Below the pieces are notes generated by a model. The model was not told the DNA's origin. It did not search any database and saw only the letters and a program-made list of their open reading frames with translations. Shown in pieces: positions 10,223 to 19,663 of a stretch of 64,000 nt of DNA. Source of the DNA: Microplitis mediator (taxonomy: Eukaryota > Arthropoda > Insecta > Hymenoptera > Braconidae); NCBI RefSeq assembly GCF_029852145.1, contig NC_079975.1:26851364-26915363 (forward strand). Direction: 5' to 3'. How positions within the stretch are numbered: the first letter of the stretch is position 1; every line of letters starts with the position of its first letter. The position numbers and the translations under genes were made by a program.

Positions 10223-12760
10223 CTAATAAATCTCTGCCATGATCATGACAACCAGAGAAGACCACCCGGTAAATGGATGGCTCCCTTTTCCTTCACCATA
10301 AACATCTCCGTAGTTCTCCCAAATGAACCCAGTTTTTTTGAACTGCATCAGCATGCTTTTAATTATGTTCTCTCTCAAGTCTTGGTAAATTTTTTTAGCT
10401 TTGGCTTGATAAGGACCTGGAGTCTCCGCGTACCAGTTGAGCGCCCTCAGGGTCAAGTAGTTCAAGTTTATCCATATGGGGCCTCTCCAGTAGGGAGGGT
10501 CGTGCTCGGTGTTGTATTTGCCGTACAGAGGAGAAGTTTTCGCCAGGGAACGGAGCCCGTACTTGGTCCAGAGCAGCTCAGGTTTTGCTAAATCCCCGAG
10601 AACTTTTTCTAGGTGTGGCGAGTCGGGTTTTATCACCTGCAAGATGAAGGGGAACAGGGAGACGTAACCGAAGGTTGTGTCGACGAATTTCAAACTCGGG
10701 TCTTCTAGGACAATGCGAATCAGCTCCGGAGAAGCTGGAGATCTTGGAGGGGCACTGGGTCTTCGGAGCTCGACTTTGTCGGTATGGAGACCGTAGTCTG
10801 CGTAGGATTGGCTGGTTGGTGACCAGTGCAAGGTGTTGAGCACATCGTTGTCGGTGAGGTAGCGGTGAGTCTCGCGATATTTGTCAGCTGGGTGATGAAG
10901 CAGCTCGGCCAGCCGCGTCATCACTCCTGCAGCGAATGCGATCCAGCATCTCAAGTCCACGTGTCGCTCGTCAATGTTCGGATGTGACGCTCTTGGATAA
11001 TCATCAAGACCGGATGTGAGTGTCTTGGGATTCAACTCCCGGTTGGTTAAACTGTCGCGTCCGCGCCAACGATAAGTGCCGGGTAGGTCTCCGACCTGGG
11101 TGGTGTTGAACCACTCGAACCAGGCGTGCAGTCGCGGGTAAAGTTTGTCTAGGAGTTTGTAGTGTCTGTCCAGCAGCTCGGACTCGCGGGTGTTCAAAAT
11201 GTACTGCAGTGTCAGGAAAAACGTCGGCGGGTTCGCGTTGGTGCTGATCTGAGTCACGAATTCCTCAGGAACTTTGGCCAGTGCTTCGGACCCCAGGATC
11301 ATTTCACGTGGAATCCAACCTTCGGAGTTCATCAGATCGAACCAGTGGCTCATTATGTCCATTTCTATGTCCAGGTCCCAAGTAGCAATCAGCAGTCCGT
11401 GGAACCCTTCGTCCCACAGAAATCCTCGGGGGAAGAAACTTCTGCTGGGAACTCCAGTGTACAACGGCGCTTTCCAATAAGGAACTGGACTTTTTGTGTG
11501 CACACTCTGGACCTGGGAGCTGCCGTAAAAGTATCCGATGGAGCCAATTAAATTTGAGAACGCGTACTTGGCAAATTCAATCGCGTCCTCTTTGAATCCT
11601 TTCTCCGTAAGCTTGAAAATTTTTTCAAACTTGTCATTGAACCGCTTCCGCTGTTCAGAAAGCGCGGCCTCAAAGTTCTTTCCCGTGAGTTTCTCTTTGC
11701 GCAACGGAACGCTTCCAGACTCGAATAAAACTTCGAACTCAAATGGAACCTTGGCAGTGACCTGAGTGGCGCAGAAATTCGGATCGCTCTTCTTGCCTTC
11801 GTTGTCAAGTGGCAGCTGATCCCCGCCCAAGACGATCCGCTTTACATTTGAGCCTTTCTGGGACGCAAGCCTCAGATTCTGAAGAATAGTCTCTTTCACC
11901 AGGTTCAATCCCGGCGTGACGGCGATCAGGAACGAGTGTTCCTCGACCGTGCCCTTGGTAGGGTTCATACTGAATCTATAAGCACCTAGACCATCCGTGT
12001 AGCCTTCCATGCCCGACAGCCGGTTGTCGGCACCCAGAGATGCTTTTATGTTCCCCGTCGACTTATCCTCGAGGGCCGAATAAAATATAAACGATATCTC
12101 CTGGCCCTTCTGAAGATCTTTGACGTCTTTGGTGTCCTTGGGCTCTTGATTTTTGGACGTAACTCCAATCCGCGCGGTCCAGTCACCCCCGTGTCGGCCT
12201 CCCGGCTTCTTGACGTACGAAGTTTTGATAATCAAGTCGCCGTCGTGGATTTCTTGGACTCCAAAAGTCTTGCCGTCGTGCTCCAGCCATCCGTACTTGT
12301 CCAACTTGTCTCCCTGCTCGCACCAGTGCCTGAAACTTTCGCCTCCTTGGCGCAGATTGTGAGGCCGGTACCACATGAGACCACTCACCAGAGACTGGGG
12401 ATCTCGTGTCTTCATCCCGAAGTACAAACCCGGTCGGTACGAACCCCAGTATCGATCTGCTGTGTCCAGGCCATTGATAGCCACAAGCTAAAATTATAAT
12501 TACAAGATTTAAATCTTTTGTTTTCGAGATTCATTAATTAAAATTTATATTTTTACCTTCTCTGAATCAAATGGAGTGTTGACTCTCGTCTCCAGATAAC
12601 CTTTGTAACCAAACCAAGCAGCCACTGCCATGCACGTCACCGTCAGCACTGAATTCATCAGATTCATTCTTGATGACTCGGTTTCTTTTTTATGATGGAC
12701 GTGATTCAAATGTTTGTTTTTAGCTTTTGGTGTCCGCTCATGAGATTTTGACTTTACCAT
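10223..12760 (-). CDS. MOGS: Mannosyl-oligosaccharide glucosidase (glucosidase I, GH63), 822 aa
   Basis: ER glucosidase I removes the outermost alpha-1,2-glucose from the Glc3Man9GlcNAc2 glycan just after its transfer to nascent proteins. Two exons: 12557-12760 (68 codons) and 10223-12487, joined across a 69-bp GT-AG intron at SEK|LVA. The protein is 822 residues; the human enzyme is about 837. The first exon encodes a short basic cytosolic tail and one membrane segment (residues about 36-52), a type II anchor. GH63 motifs are FFPRGFLWDEGFH (near residue 422, containing the predicted acid Asp), YWRGPIWINLNYL near the C-terminus, and FIWENYG (near residue 790, the predicted base Glu). Codon GC content is well above the flanking DNA, which creates long antisense open frames that are not genes. 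Secure identification. Confidence 0.97.
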
Positions 12761-13399
12761 TTTGGAGACAATTCACTTGACACTCAGACACGACAATTTT
12801 ATTTATTTGTATCCGAATTTAAAAATTAAATCTGTCAATTAAATCGGGGGTTAAAAAAATAATTGGGGTGATTTAAAAATAATTGTATTATTTATTACTT
12901 ACAATAAGTTTGAACATTTATGTTATGACTGGCCAACTCGACAGGTTTTGTTTGCTGATAAAAATTGATTACAGAGACAGAGTGAGACCGAAAACAAGAG
13001 CCAGAGTCAAAGTCAGAGTCAGAGCTAGAGCCGGGAGTTGAAATTCTGTATCTTAAGTTTTTTTTTTTATTTCTGCACCTGGGAAGTAGTCACTGGGAAC
13101 TCTAAGTTTTAAATTCTGGAATTTAAAATATGATAAACTGTCCAAGATTAATTTTATTTAAATATTGTATTTGATAATCAGATAAACTCGTGAATTTTCC
13201 AATCGAGTTTAGAGTTTTTGATAATCGTTAGAGCTGATAAGGTCGACATTTACTTTTCTGACTATCGATTGCAGACTAATTTTTTTTTTAATTATGTAGT
13301 CTCTTATTTACCGACCGTAGATTTTAAATAAAAGGACGAATTCAAAATTTTCTGAGTGCGAATGTAGCAGACATCAGACAAATTTGAAACTTTAAATAA
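12761..13399. other. Upstream region of MOGS
   Basis: This stretch carries the 5'UTR/promoter side of the minus-strand MOGS gene. A short imperfect direct repeat around GAGTCAAAGTCAGAGTCAGAG lies at about 12994-13030. No other gene was recognised. Confidence 0.4.
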
Positions 13400-14085
13400 A
13401 TGGAGTAAAATTTGTTGCTGTCATAGAAAATCGATAGAAAATCCATAGAAAATTGATAGAAAACAAAAATTTGTGGCTGTCATAGAAAATCGATAGAAAA
13501 TCGATAGAAAATCCATAGAAAATTGATAGAAAACAAAAATTTGTGGCTGTCATAGAAAATCGATAGAAAATCCATAGAAAATTAATAGAAAACAAAAATT
13601 TGTGGCTGTCATAGAAAATCGATAGAAAATCCATAGAAAATTGATAGAAAACAAAAATTTGTTGCTGTCATAGAAAATCGATAGAAAATCGATAGAAAAC
13701 TCATAGAAAATTGACAGAAAACAGAAATTTGTTGCTGTCATAGAAAATCGATAGAAAATCCATAGAAAATTGATAGAAAACAAAAATTTGTGGCTGTCAT
13801 AGAAAATCGATAGAAAATCGATAGAAAATTGATAGAAAATTGATAGAAAACAAAAATTTGTGGCTGTCATAGAAAATCGATAGAAAATCCATAGAAAACA
13901 AAAATTTGTGGCTGTCATAGAAAATCGATAGAAAATCCATAGAAAATTGACAGAAAACAAAAATTTGTTGCTGTCATAGAAAATCCAAAGAAAATTGATA
14001 GAAAACAAAAATTTATTGCTGTCATAGAAAATCGATAGAAAATCCATAGAAAATTGATAGAAAACAAAAATTTGTGGCTGTCATT
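13400..14085. repeat. Minisatellite, 11-bp ATAGAAAATCG subunits in 59-81 bp units
   Basis: About ten higher-order units read TGTCATAGAAAATCGATAG..., then AACAAAAATTTGTGGC. Units are mostly 59 or 70 bp and vary by whole 11-bp steps (ATAGAAAATCG, ATAGAAAATCC, ATAGAAAATTG). The repeat lacks stop codons in one minus-strand frame, which produces long spurious open frames rich in FYDS and FLFSINFLW. Confidence 0.92.
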
Positions 14086-14750
14086 TTAAAATTATAAATG
14101 AAAAGCGTAAACAATCAAAACAATAATATTTCGAAAAAATTCACTTATTAATTTTAAAATTTTTTAAATGCCCATTTTTAAAAAATTTTATTCTATCAAT
14201 TATTTACTCCATTTATTAATAATTTTAAATTTGTCTGATGTTTCCTACATTCACAGTCGTTTTTTATTTTATAATTGATCGTTTTGAAAAAATTCAAAAA
14301 ATTATTAGCCGTCAGTCAACTTCAGTTTCATAATTCATGACAGTAAAGTTGGCGGGCATCTGACAATTTTTAAACTTTATTTAATGAAAATAAAAAAATA
14401 CACGTGTAGACAATTCGAAAATGAGTACATGCATTTTTAAAAATTTTATTATTTTTCTATGTAATTTAAAAATTATCTTATTTCCGCTTCTTCATAATCC
14501 GACTGCTGTAACTATGGAGGTAGACGACCTCTACCCTCCATAATAACAACTAAAATTTATAGTAATCTCTCTCAGTATCTCGAGCTCTTGGTGTAACACA
14601 TATATATAATTTTTGGGTTATCTTGCGTACTGTTTACCATTTGCTGCGTAATTTTTTCCACATTGTGTCGTACCCCTGATTTTTTCTGCCTCGAGAACAA
14701 CTCAGTCCTTTGTTATTTTAAACAAAAAAATCATCAGACAAATAAATAAA
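14086..14750. other. AT-rich intergenic DNA with a relic TIR element
   Basis: About 14290-14440 matches the 8816-9385 repeat family weakly (TTATTAGCCGTCAGTCAACTTC). The rest shows no gene and leads into the 5' leader of the TAZ-type gene. Confidence 0.4.
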
Positions 14751-14894
14751 ATTTGTTATATTCACACTCGGAAGAAGCCTAAAAAAGTCACGATAAATAT
14801 TAATCGAGGTAAGTAACTAAATAATAACCTCCTAAATAGTGAAATCAATAATTACTATAATTAACAAATTAATTGTAGACATTAAGAAACAAAA
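14751..14894 (+). promoter_or_regulatory. 5'UTR with leader intron of the TAZ-type gene
   Basis: A donor (ATCGAG|GTAAGTAA, intron from 14809) and an acceptor (AATTGTAG ending at 14878) frame a 70-bp leader intron 16 bases before the start codon, in good context (AAAATGAG). Confidence 0.6.
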
Positions 14895-15797
14895 ATGAGT
14901 TCAACGGAGAACATCATTTCATGGCTTAATGTAACTGAATGCAAAACACCTGAAGAGCGTAACAAACATTTGGAAAATTGTAACAATATTTTAATCCACT
15001 CAGTGGGCTGCAGTGAATCAAATTGTCCAGTTGATAATTGCGGTTCAATAAAATCATTAGTGGCCCACAGTAAACAATGCGCTGTTCCATTTTTTCGTCG
15101 AATTTATTTACACGAATCTTGTCAGCTCTGTAAAAATCTATTTACTCTTCGTTTTTATCATGCTAAAGTATGTGATAATTTATCCAACTGCCGTGTCGAC
15201 GGCTGCGGGAAATTTAAAAAATTATCAATAAAATTAGACCCGAGGCGTAAAGGGCGATTCCTTGGAATAACAGATGTTAAAAGTAATGACAGTAATTCGG
15301 AATTATCAGTAAGCGGTGGCCGAGTTGTAAAACGAACTGCCAATTGTTTGCAACAAAAATTAAGAGACGTTCAGCTGATAAGGGGATTTGCTTCTATGAA
15401 TATCGACAAGGAGTCTTCTGTTGGTGACTGCAAAGATGACGATCATGAAGAAATTAAAATAATAACTTACGTTAATGGAGACGCTAAAGTTGTCAAGACC
15501 TACAAGGTACCAAATTTTAAGAAGCTCATGTTCCTCAAAAGACGCTCAAAAATTCTTCGCAGTGGAGATGCTGACAAGAAGAGTAATCTCTTAGGAAATC
15601 CGGTTTCTTATTTTTCACAAATAAAAATAGACAATGTCACTTCCAGTGGATTGCAAGCCAGAATGATTGAGACTCATGGCAGTTCTGCATCAGCAATTGT
15701 TGGTGACGTAAAACAATTTATGAGTAAAGAAGACGAAGTCCTTGATGGAATCGCTGCTATGAATATCGACGACCCGATTCCTTCGACTGATGCTTGA
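14895..15797 (+). CDS. Small TAZ-type zinc-finger protein (300 aa)
   Basis: The coding region is intact and uninterrupted. Residues about 16-107 hold a Cys/His pattern like the TAZ domain of CBP/p300: HLENC, HSVGCSESNCPVDNC, HSKQC, then CQLCKNLFTLRFYHAKVC and NCRVDGCG, which parallels the CPVCKQL...YHAKHC...CPVPFC pattern of TAZ proteins. No acetyltransferase, bromodomain or BTB domain follows. The rest (about 110-300) is polar and charged. Two related motifs, GFASMNID (about residue 166) and GIAAMNID (near the C-terminus), suggest a repeated short linear motif. TAZ domains bind transcription-factor activation segments, so a role as adaptor or competitor in transcription is inferred only. I do not recognise an ortholog. 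Confidence 0.75.
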   Translation: MSSTENIISWLNVTECKTPEERNKHLENCNNILIHSVGCSESNCPVDNCGSIKSLVAHSKQCAVPFFRRIYLHESCQLCKNLFTLRFYHAKVCDNLSNCRVDGCGKFKKLSIKLDPRRKGRFLGITDVKSNDSNSELSVSGGRVVKRTANCLQQKLRDVQLIRGFASMNIDKESSVGDCKDDDHEEIKIITYVNGDAKVVKTYKVPNFKKLMFLKRRSKILRSGDADKKSNLLGNPVSYFSQIKIDNVTSSGLQARMIETHGSSASAIVGDVKQFMSKEDEVLDGIAAMNIDDPIPSTDA

Positions 15798-15973
15798 GTT
15801 TGAAGGGTCACGACTGAAAATTACATTTATTATTTTATTTTTACTTAAAACTGTTCAATGCCTGAAGTAGTGGGTTGGGTAGCAGAAGAGTAAGCCTGGA
15901 TTTTAATAATTTAATGATTAGTTAAGGTTTTTTTTTACCGCTTTATAATTTATCTATATAAATTCCGTAGAAC

Positions 15974-16680
15974 TTAAGGAGGGAAACGGGTCTGAAATAC
16001 CAAAAAAAGAAGATATTTTTGTGATTTTTTTTTTTTTTTTCAGAGTATCTTCGTTATTAAAATTCTCAAACTTTGTGACATTATTAAGCATCAGTCCAAG
16101 AATATTCTGCTAAATTTTCATAAAAAAATATTTAAAAATAAGCCAGTGGTAGTGGGGAGAGACGAGTCACCTCAAAAAAAGTCTCCATACCGTAGGCAGG
16201 ATAACTCATGACTGCCTCATCTGAAATCAAAACATAAGTTCATTTTGGATTTGAACGAAGGAACAAACAGAATATTCATTTTTGAATTTTTGGTAAAGTT
16301 GCCATAAAAAACTCTGGTTTTTACCAAAAATTGCTCCTTTTATTTAATTAAAAAATAAGTAGTCATTGGAAAAAAAAAATCTTTCGTTCAGATCTCAGAT
16401 AAACTTATATACTAAAGAAATCTTTTCGGTTTTTTTATTTCAAATGATGCAGTCATGAGTTATCCTGCCCACAGCATGGACACTTTTTAAGGTTACTCGT
16501 CTCTCCCCACTACCACTGGCTTATTTTTCAATATTTTTTTATGAAAATTTAGCAGAATATTCTTGGACTGATGCTTAATAATGTCACAAATTTTTAAAAT
16601 TTTAATAACGAAGATACTCTAAAAAAAAAATCACAAAAATATCTTCTTTTTTTTTATCTCAGACCCGTTCCCCCCCTTAA
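15974..16680. mobile_element. TTAA-bounded foldback element (piggyBac-type MITE)
   Basis: The element lies between TTAA at 15974-15977 and TTAA at 16677-16680. Nearly the whole length is an inverted repeat: GGGAAACGGGTCTGAAATA answers CTCAGACCCGTTCCCCC, and CCAGTGGTAGTGGGGAGAGA near 16145 answers CTCTCCCCACTACCACTGG near 16500. TTAA flanks are the target duplication typical of piggyBac-class elements. No transposase frame. Confidence 0.8.
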
Positions 16681-17640
16681 AGGTTTAATATTTTTTTTTT
16701 AATTATTTGTCTCGCAAATATATCCGAGGCATTTTTTTTTAAGATAAAGTTCAATAATTTTAAAGCAATAAATTATAACTACTGACTAATTTTATAAAAT
16801 GATATTAAGTGAAAATAATTATCGCAATTACTTGAGCTAAAATAGCCTTTATAATTATTTTTAACAAATATTACTGAGCAATTAAAGTATTTACTGATAG
16901 TCTGGTAGAAATAATTGAAGATTATAATTACATTTAAATAGATAGTCGTACTACTGCGTATTTAAATCAATGCAATTGTTGTTAAAGTACAAATGGCAAT
17001 GATTATAATAATAGATTTATTTTAAAGGCGCTAACAATTTTTCCTTGTTATAGTAATAGTTTATAATTAAATATATATGAATATGTATATCCAATATAAA
17101 TCTATCTATATAACTATGTAAAGAATTATCTTGAATGAATCTAATAAATTTTTATAATATGAATGGTAATAAAATAAAACTCAATAATAAATTAATCAAA
17201 AAAAAATTTATGTAATTTTCTTTTGAAAATTTAAATGTTTCATGAGTTGAATAAAATATAATAATTATTAACAGTAATGGTCGTTTTTAATTAGTAATCT
17301 AGTAGTTTGATCCCGTAAATAATTCATTTTGCGCCTGGGGCAAAAAAAAAAATTTGAATTTGAATTTTATTTTTTATTTCCCACCAATTGCAGAGACCTG
17401 GAGCTTTGCTGTTTTTTATTGAGCTTGACCTACTTGGGAGTGATCTTTGACCTAGTATTTTTATAATTTCTATAAATATATTTATAATTTTTCTCCCATT
17501 CCTAATAAGTTATTTTTTGAATATTTAAATTTACCGCGCAAATAATAAGAATAATTAATAAATTATTGATGAAAATAAAAAATTTCGAGTATACTTTTTA
17601 GTCCAATTAATATAATTATTGACACAAATAAATTTTAATA
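16681..17640. other. AT-rich DNA without recognised gene
   Basis: No coding frame, RNA gene or clear repeat was seen. It may include the 3'UTR of the TAZ-type gene. Confidence 0.4.
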
Positions 17641-17649
17641 AAATTATTA

Positions 17650-18200
17650 AATTTCAATTTTGAAATTTCGCGCCAAGATGACGCCGCTGCGTGTCGCTGT
17701 AGTCGACGTGCGAATTTTTGCTAAAGTGAGGGTGGGAGAATGAATTGTAAAATCGATTGCTGTGTATCAACTGGTGGTCCAATAGCAGCAGTCAGTATCA
17801 TCGTCAACGGCAGTAGTAGTCCAGATCCTTCTTTACGATTAAATTGAAAGACAGTAGTGCAGTTAATTCGCGGAATCATCCATAAAATTTATTGCTCATA
17901 GTAATTGTTTAATTAAAATGTCCAGTGTTTGTAAAATTTAAATTGTGCAAAGTGTCTGTGGTGTCGTTAAGTGTTGAGTGTTCAGTGCTAGTGTAAAGTG
18001 TTGCGAATTGTTGATGCTGATGACTTCCAAGTTCCTGAGCAAAATCATCTGGCATCGTCTGGTGGGGAAATAGCAGTTAAGTGACGTTTTTTAGCTGGAA
18101 TACACTTGGAGCAATTTAAATTAAATCTCCAAGTGTATTAGGACACCCTTCTGCATATTATTTCCCCGCCAAGGTTTGTTCAAACACTCAAGTGTTTTTT
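17650..18200 (+). ncRNA. Possible non-coding transcript start with long hairpin
   Basis: The base composition changes from AT-rich to mixed with CpGs near 17672-17710, then to a GTGT-rich leader-like sequence (17930-18020). No conserved coding frame was found. At about 18062-18172 the sequence folds into a long hairpin: GGGGAAATAGCAG against CTGCATATTATTTCCCC on the outside and AATACACTTGGAG against CTCCAAGTGTATT inside, with a 15-base loop. The shape is compatible with a microRNA precursor or an RNA element of a primary transcript. I recognise no known microRNA seed. Confidence 0.3.
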
Positions 18201-18539
18201 TTTTAATTTTTGAATATTTTTCTATCATATTCTGCCGCCATTTTATTTTGACATACGATTTTTAATTTGTCGCCAATTTCTAATAATTTATTTTTCAAAT
18301 ATTTAAATTTACCGCGCTAGTAATAAGAATCAATAAGAGTGAATTTCAAAATGTGCCGAACATCCATCAGTGAGTATAAATTTTTAATTTTGTATGGGCA
18401 ATTCATATTCAAATAAAAAATACTTTTTCTCGATTTAAAATTCCATACCTCAATTTATGAATATATTTAAAAATAATAAGTATCGATAATTTTCCTAAAA
18501 AGAATCTTTACCATCAATATATTTGTGTCATCAGAATCT

Positions 18540-18801
18540 GTGCAATAGACATTCACCCGCGCGAACCGAATTTGAATTTGAACTTTCGCGCTGCCGCCGT
18601 ATCGGCTCGTGCGCACTAGAAATTACAATTTTCCCAAAAACTATGGAGTACATTCTCTTAACCTCAAAAACTAATGAATAATATATAGTATATTACAAAT
18701 AACAAAAATTATTACAATAATATAAGTATCTATATACATTTGACATAAATTATCGTGATAAATAAATGCTTCAATAATCAGTCAGCAAACAGTGAAGAAC
18801 A
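18540..18801 (+). promoter_or_regulatory. Probable promoter region of mRpS24
   Basis: A CpG-containing patch (CGCGCGAACCG, CTTTCGCGCTGCCGCCGTAT, 18558-18610) stands out in AT-rich DNA about 200 bp before the mRpS24 start codon, as expected for a housekeeping promoter. No defined core element was identified. Confidence 0.4.
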
Positions 18802-19663
18802 ATGGCGTTGATTTTAAACAATGTAAGTATTTTTTATTTGATACTGAAGTTAGCCGACGTCTAATAATTTTTGGATTTTATTTAAGACGGTAAATTATAA
18901 AAAAAAAAAAATTTTTTTTAAATTGCACCCGTAGTTTTTCAAATTTTCTACATGTGCATATTTTTAGTTTTTTTTTTTTATGTAAATGATTTGTTGAAAA
19001 AAAAAATCCGAAAATTGTCAACTGTCTGCTAACTTCAGGATCATATTTTTTATTTAAATGGATGATAATTAAATGGTAACTCATTTTTTGTTTATTTTTC
19101 TAGATATCAAAATCATTTCAATTAAATTACACTACATTACAAAGATCAATTCATGTGACTGCTGCTGCTGAAAAATGTCGATCAGGTCGTTACAGACCAA
19201 CACTAAAACGAACCAAACCACTTACTTACGAGATGTCACAAAAACCCTTCCAACTTGTCATGAGAAAATCCTGGAACGTTTGGAACACATGTAATAAAAT
19301 TACAAAAATTTACTTTCATTACTCAGTTGGTCTCTCAATAAATTAATCCAAAGTTTTAATTAATTAACTACAGCAAACATCCAGGGCGGTAACAGACCCT
19401 CGGAAACAGCAGTCGAGGACGAATTCATCCGGCGATTCATGGTCGGAACCTGGCACAACATTTTCGTGTCCGACCTGATAATAAAACGGCAGCACAACAT
19501 CATCAGGATCGCGGGAATAATCGAGCGACGAACGCTGCCCAGAAAATTGTATTTCTTAATTGGCTACACCCAGGAGTTACTGAGCTACTGGCTCCAGTGT
19601 CCAGTAAAAATGGAACTCCAGTCAGTTCCTAGTCGCGAAGACGTAATATTTAAATATGTATAA
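18802..19663 (+). CDS. mRpS24: Mitochondrial ribosomal protein S24 (uS3m), 165 aa
   Basis: Component of the small subunit of the mitochondrial ribosome. Three exons: 18802-18822, 19104-19290 and 19374-19663, all GT-AG and in phase, giving 165 residues against about 167 in human. The N-terminus is basic and serine/threonine-containing (SIHVTAAAEKCRSGRYRP), as expected of a mitochondrial import signal. The conserved C-terminal half includes VEDEFIRRFMVGTW, LIIKRQHN, the YFLIGYTQELLSYWLQCPVK segment and the ending SREDVIFKYV, which correspond to VEDVFLRKFMWGT and the YKYL ending of vertebrate MRPS24. The start was chosen because a seven-codon first exon ends in a consensus donor (AAT|GTAAGT). 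Intron 1 carries a copy of the 8816-9385 repeat family. Confidence 0.95.
18841..19045. mobile_element. TIR element copy inside mRpS24 intron 1
   Basis: Starts GATACTGAAGTTAGCCGAC and ends ACTGTCTGCTAACTTCAGGATC, with the central ATGTGCATATTTTTAG word of the 8816-9385 family, here in the opposite orientation. Non-coding. Confidence 0.65.

Noticed and set aside
10277..12499. Several 60-130 codon open frames on the plus strand and in other frames
   Set aside because: All lie opposite or out of frame with the GC-rich MOGS coding exon, which is clearly the real gene.
13392..14047. Long minus-strand open frames reading FYDSNKFLFSINFLW repeats
   Set aside because: Produced by the 11-bp-based minisatellite, which lacks stops in this frame; no start context or homology.
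18350..18378. Exon-like ATG (MCRTSI) followed by a consensus GTGAGTATAA donor
   Set aside because: Its phase does not lead into the mRpS24 frame and no downstream partner exon was found; kept only as a note.
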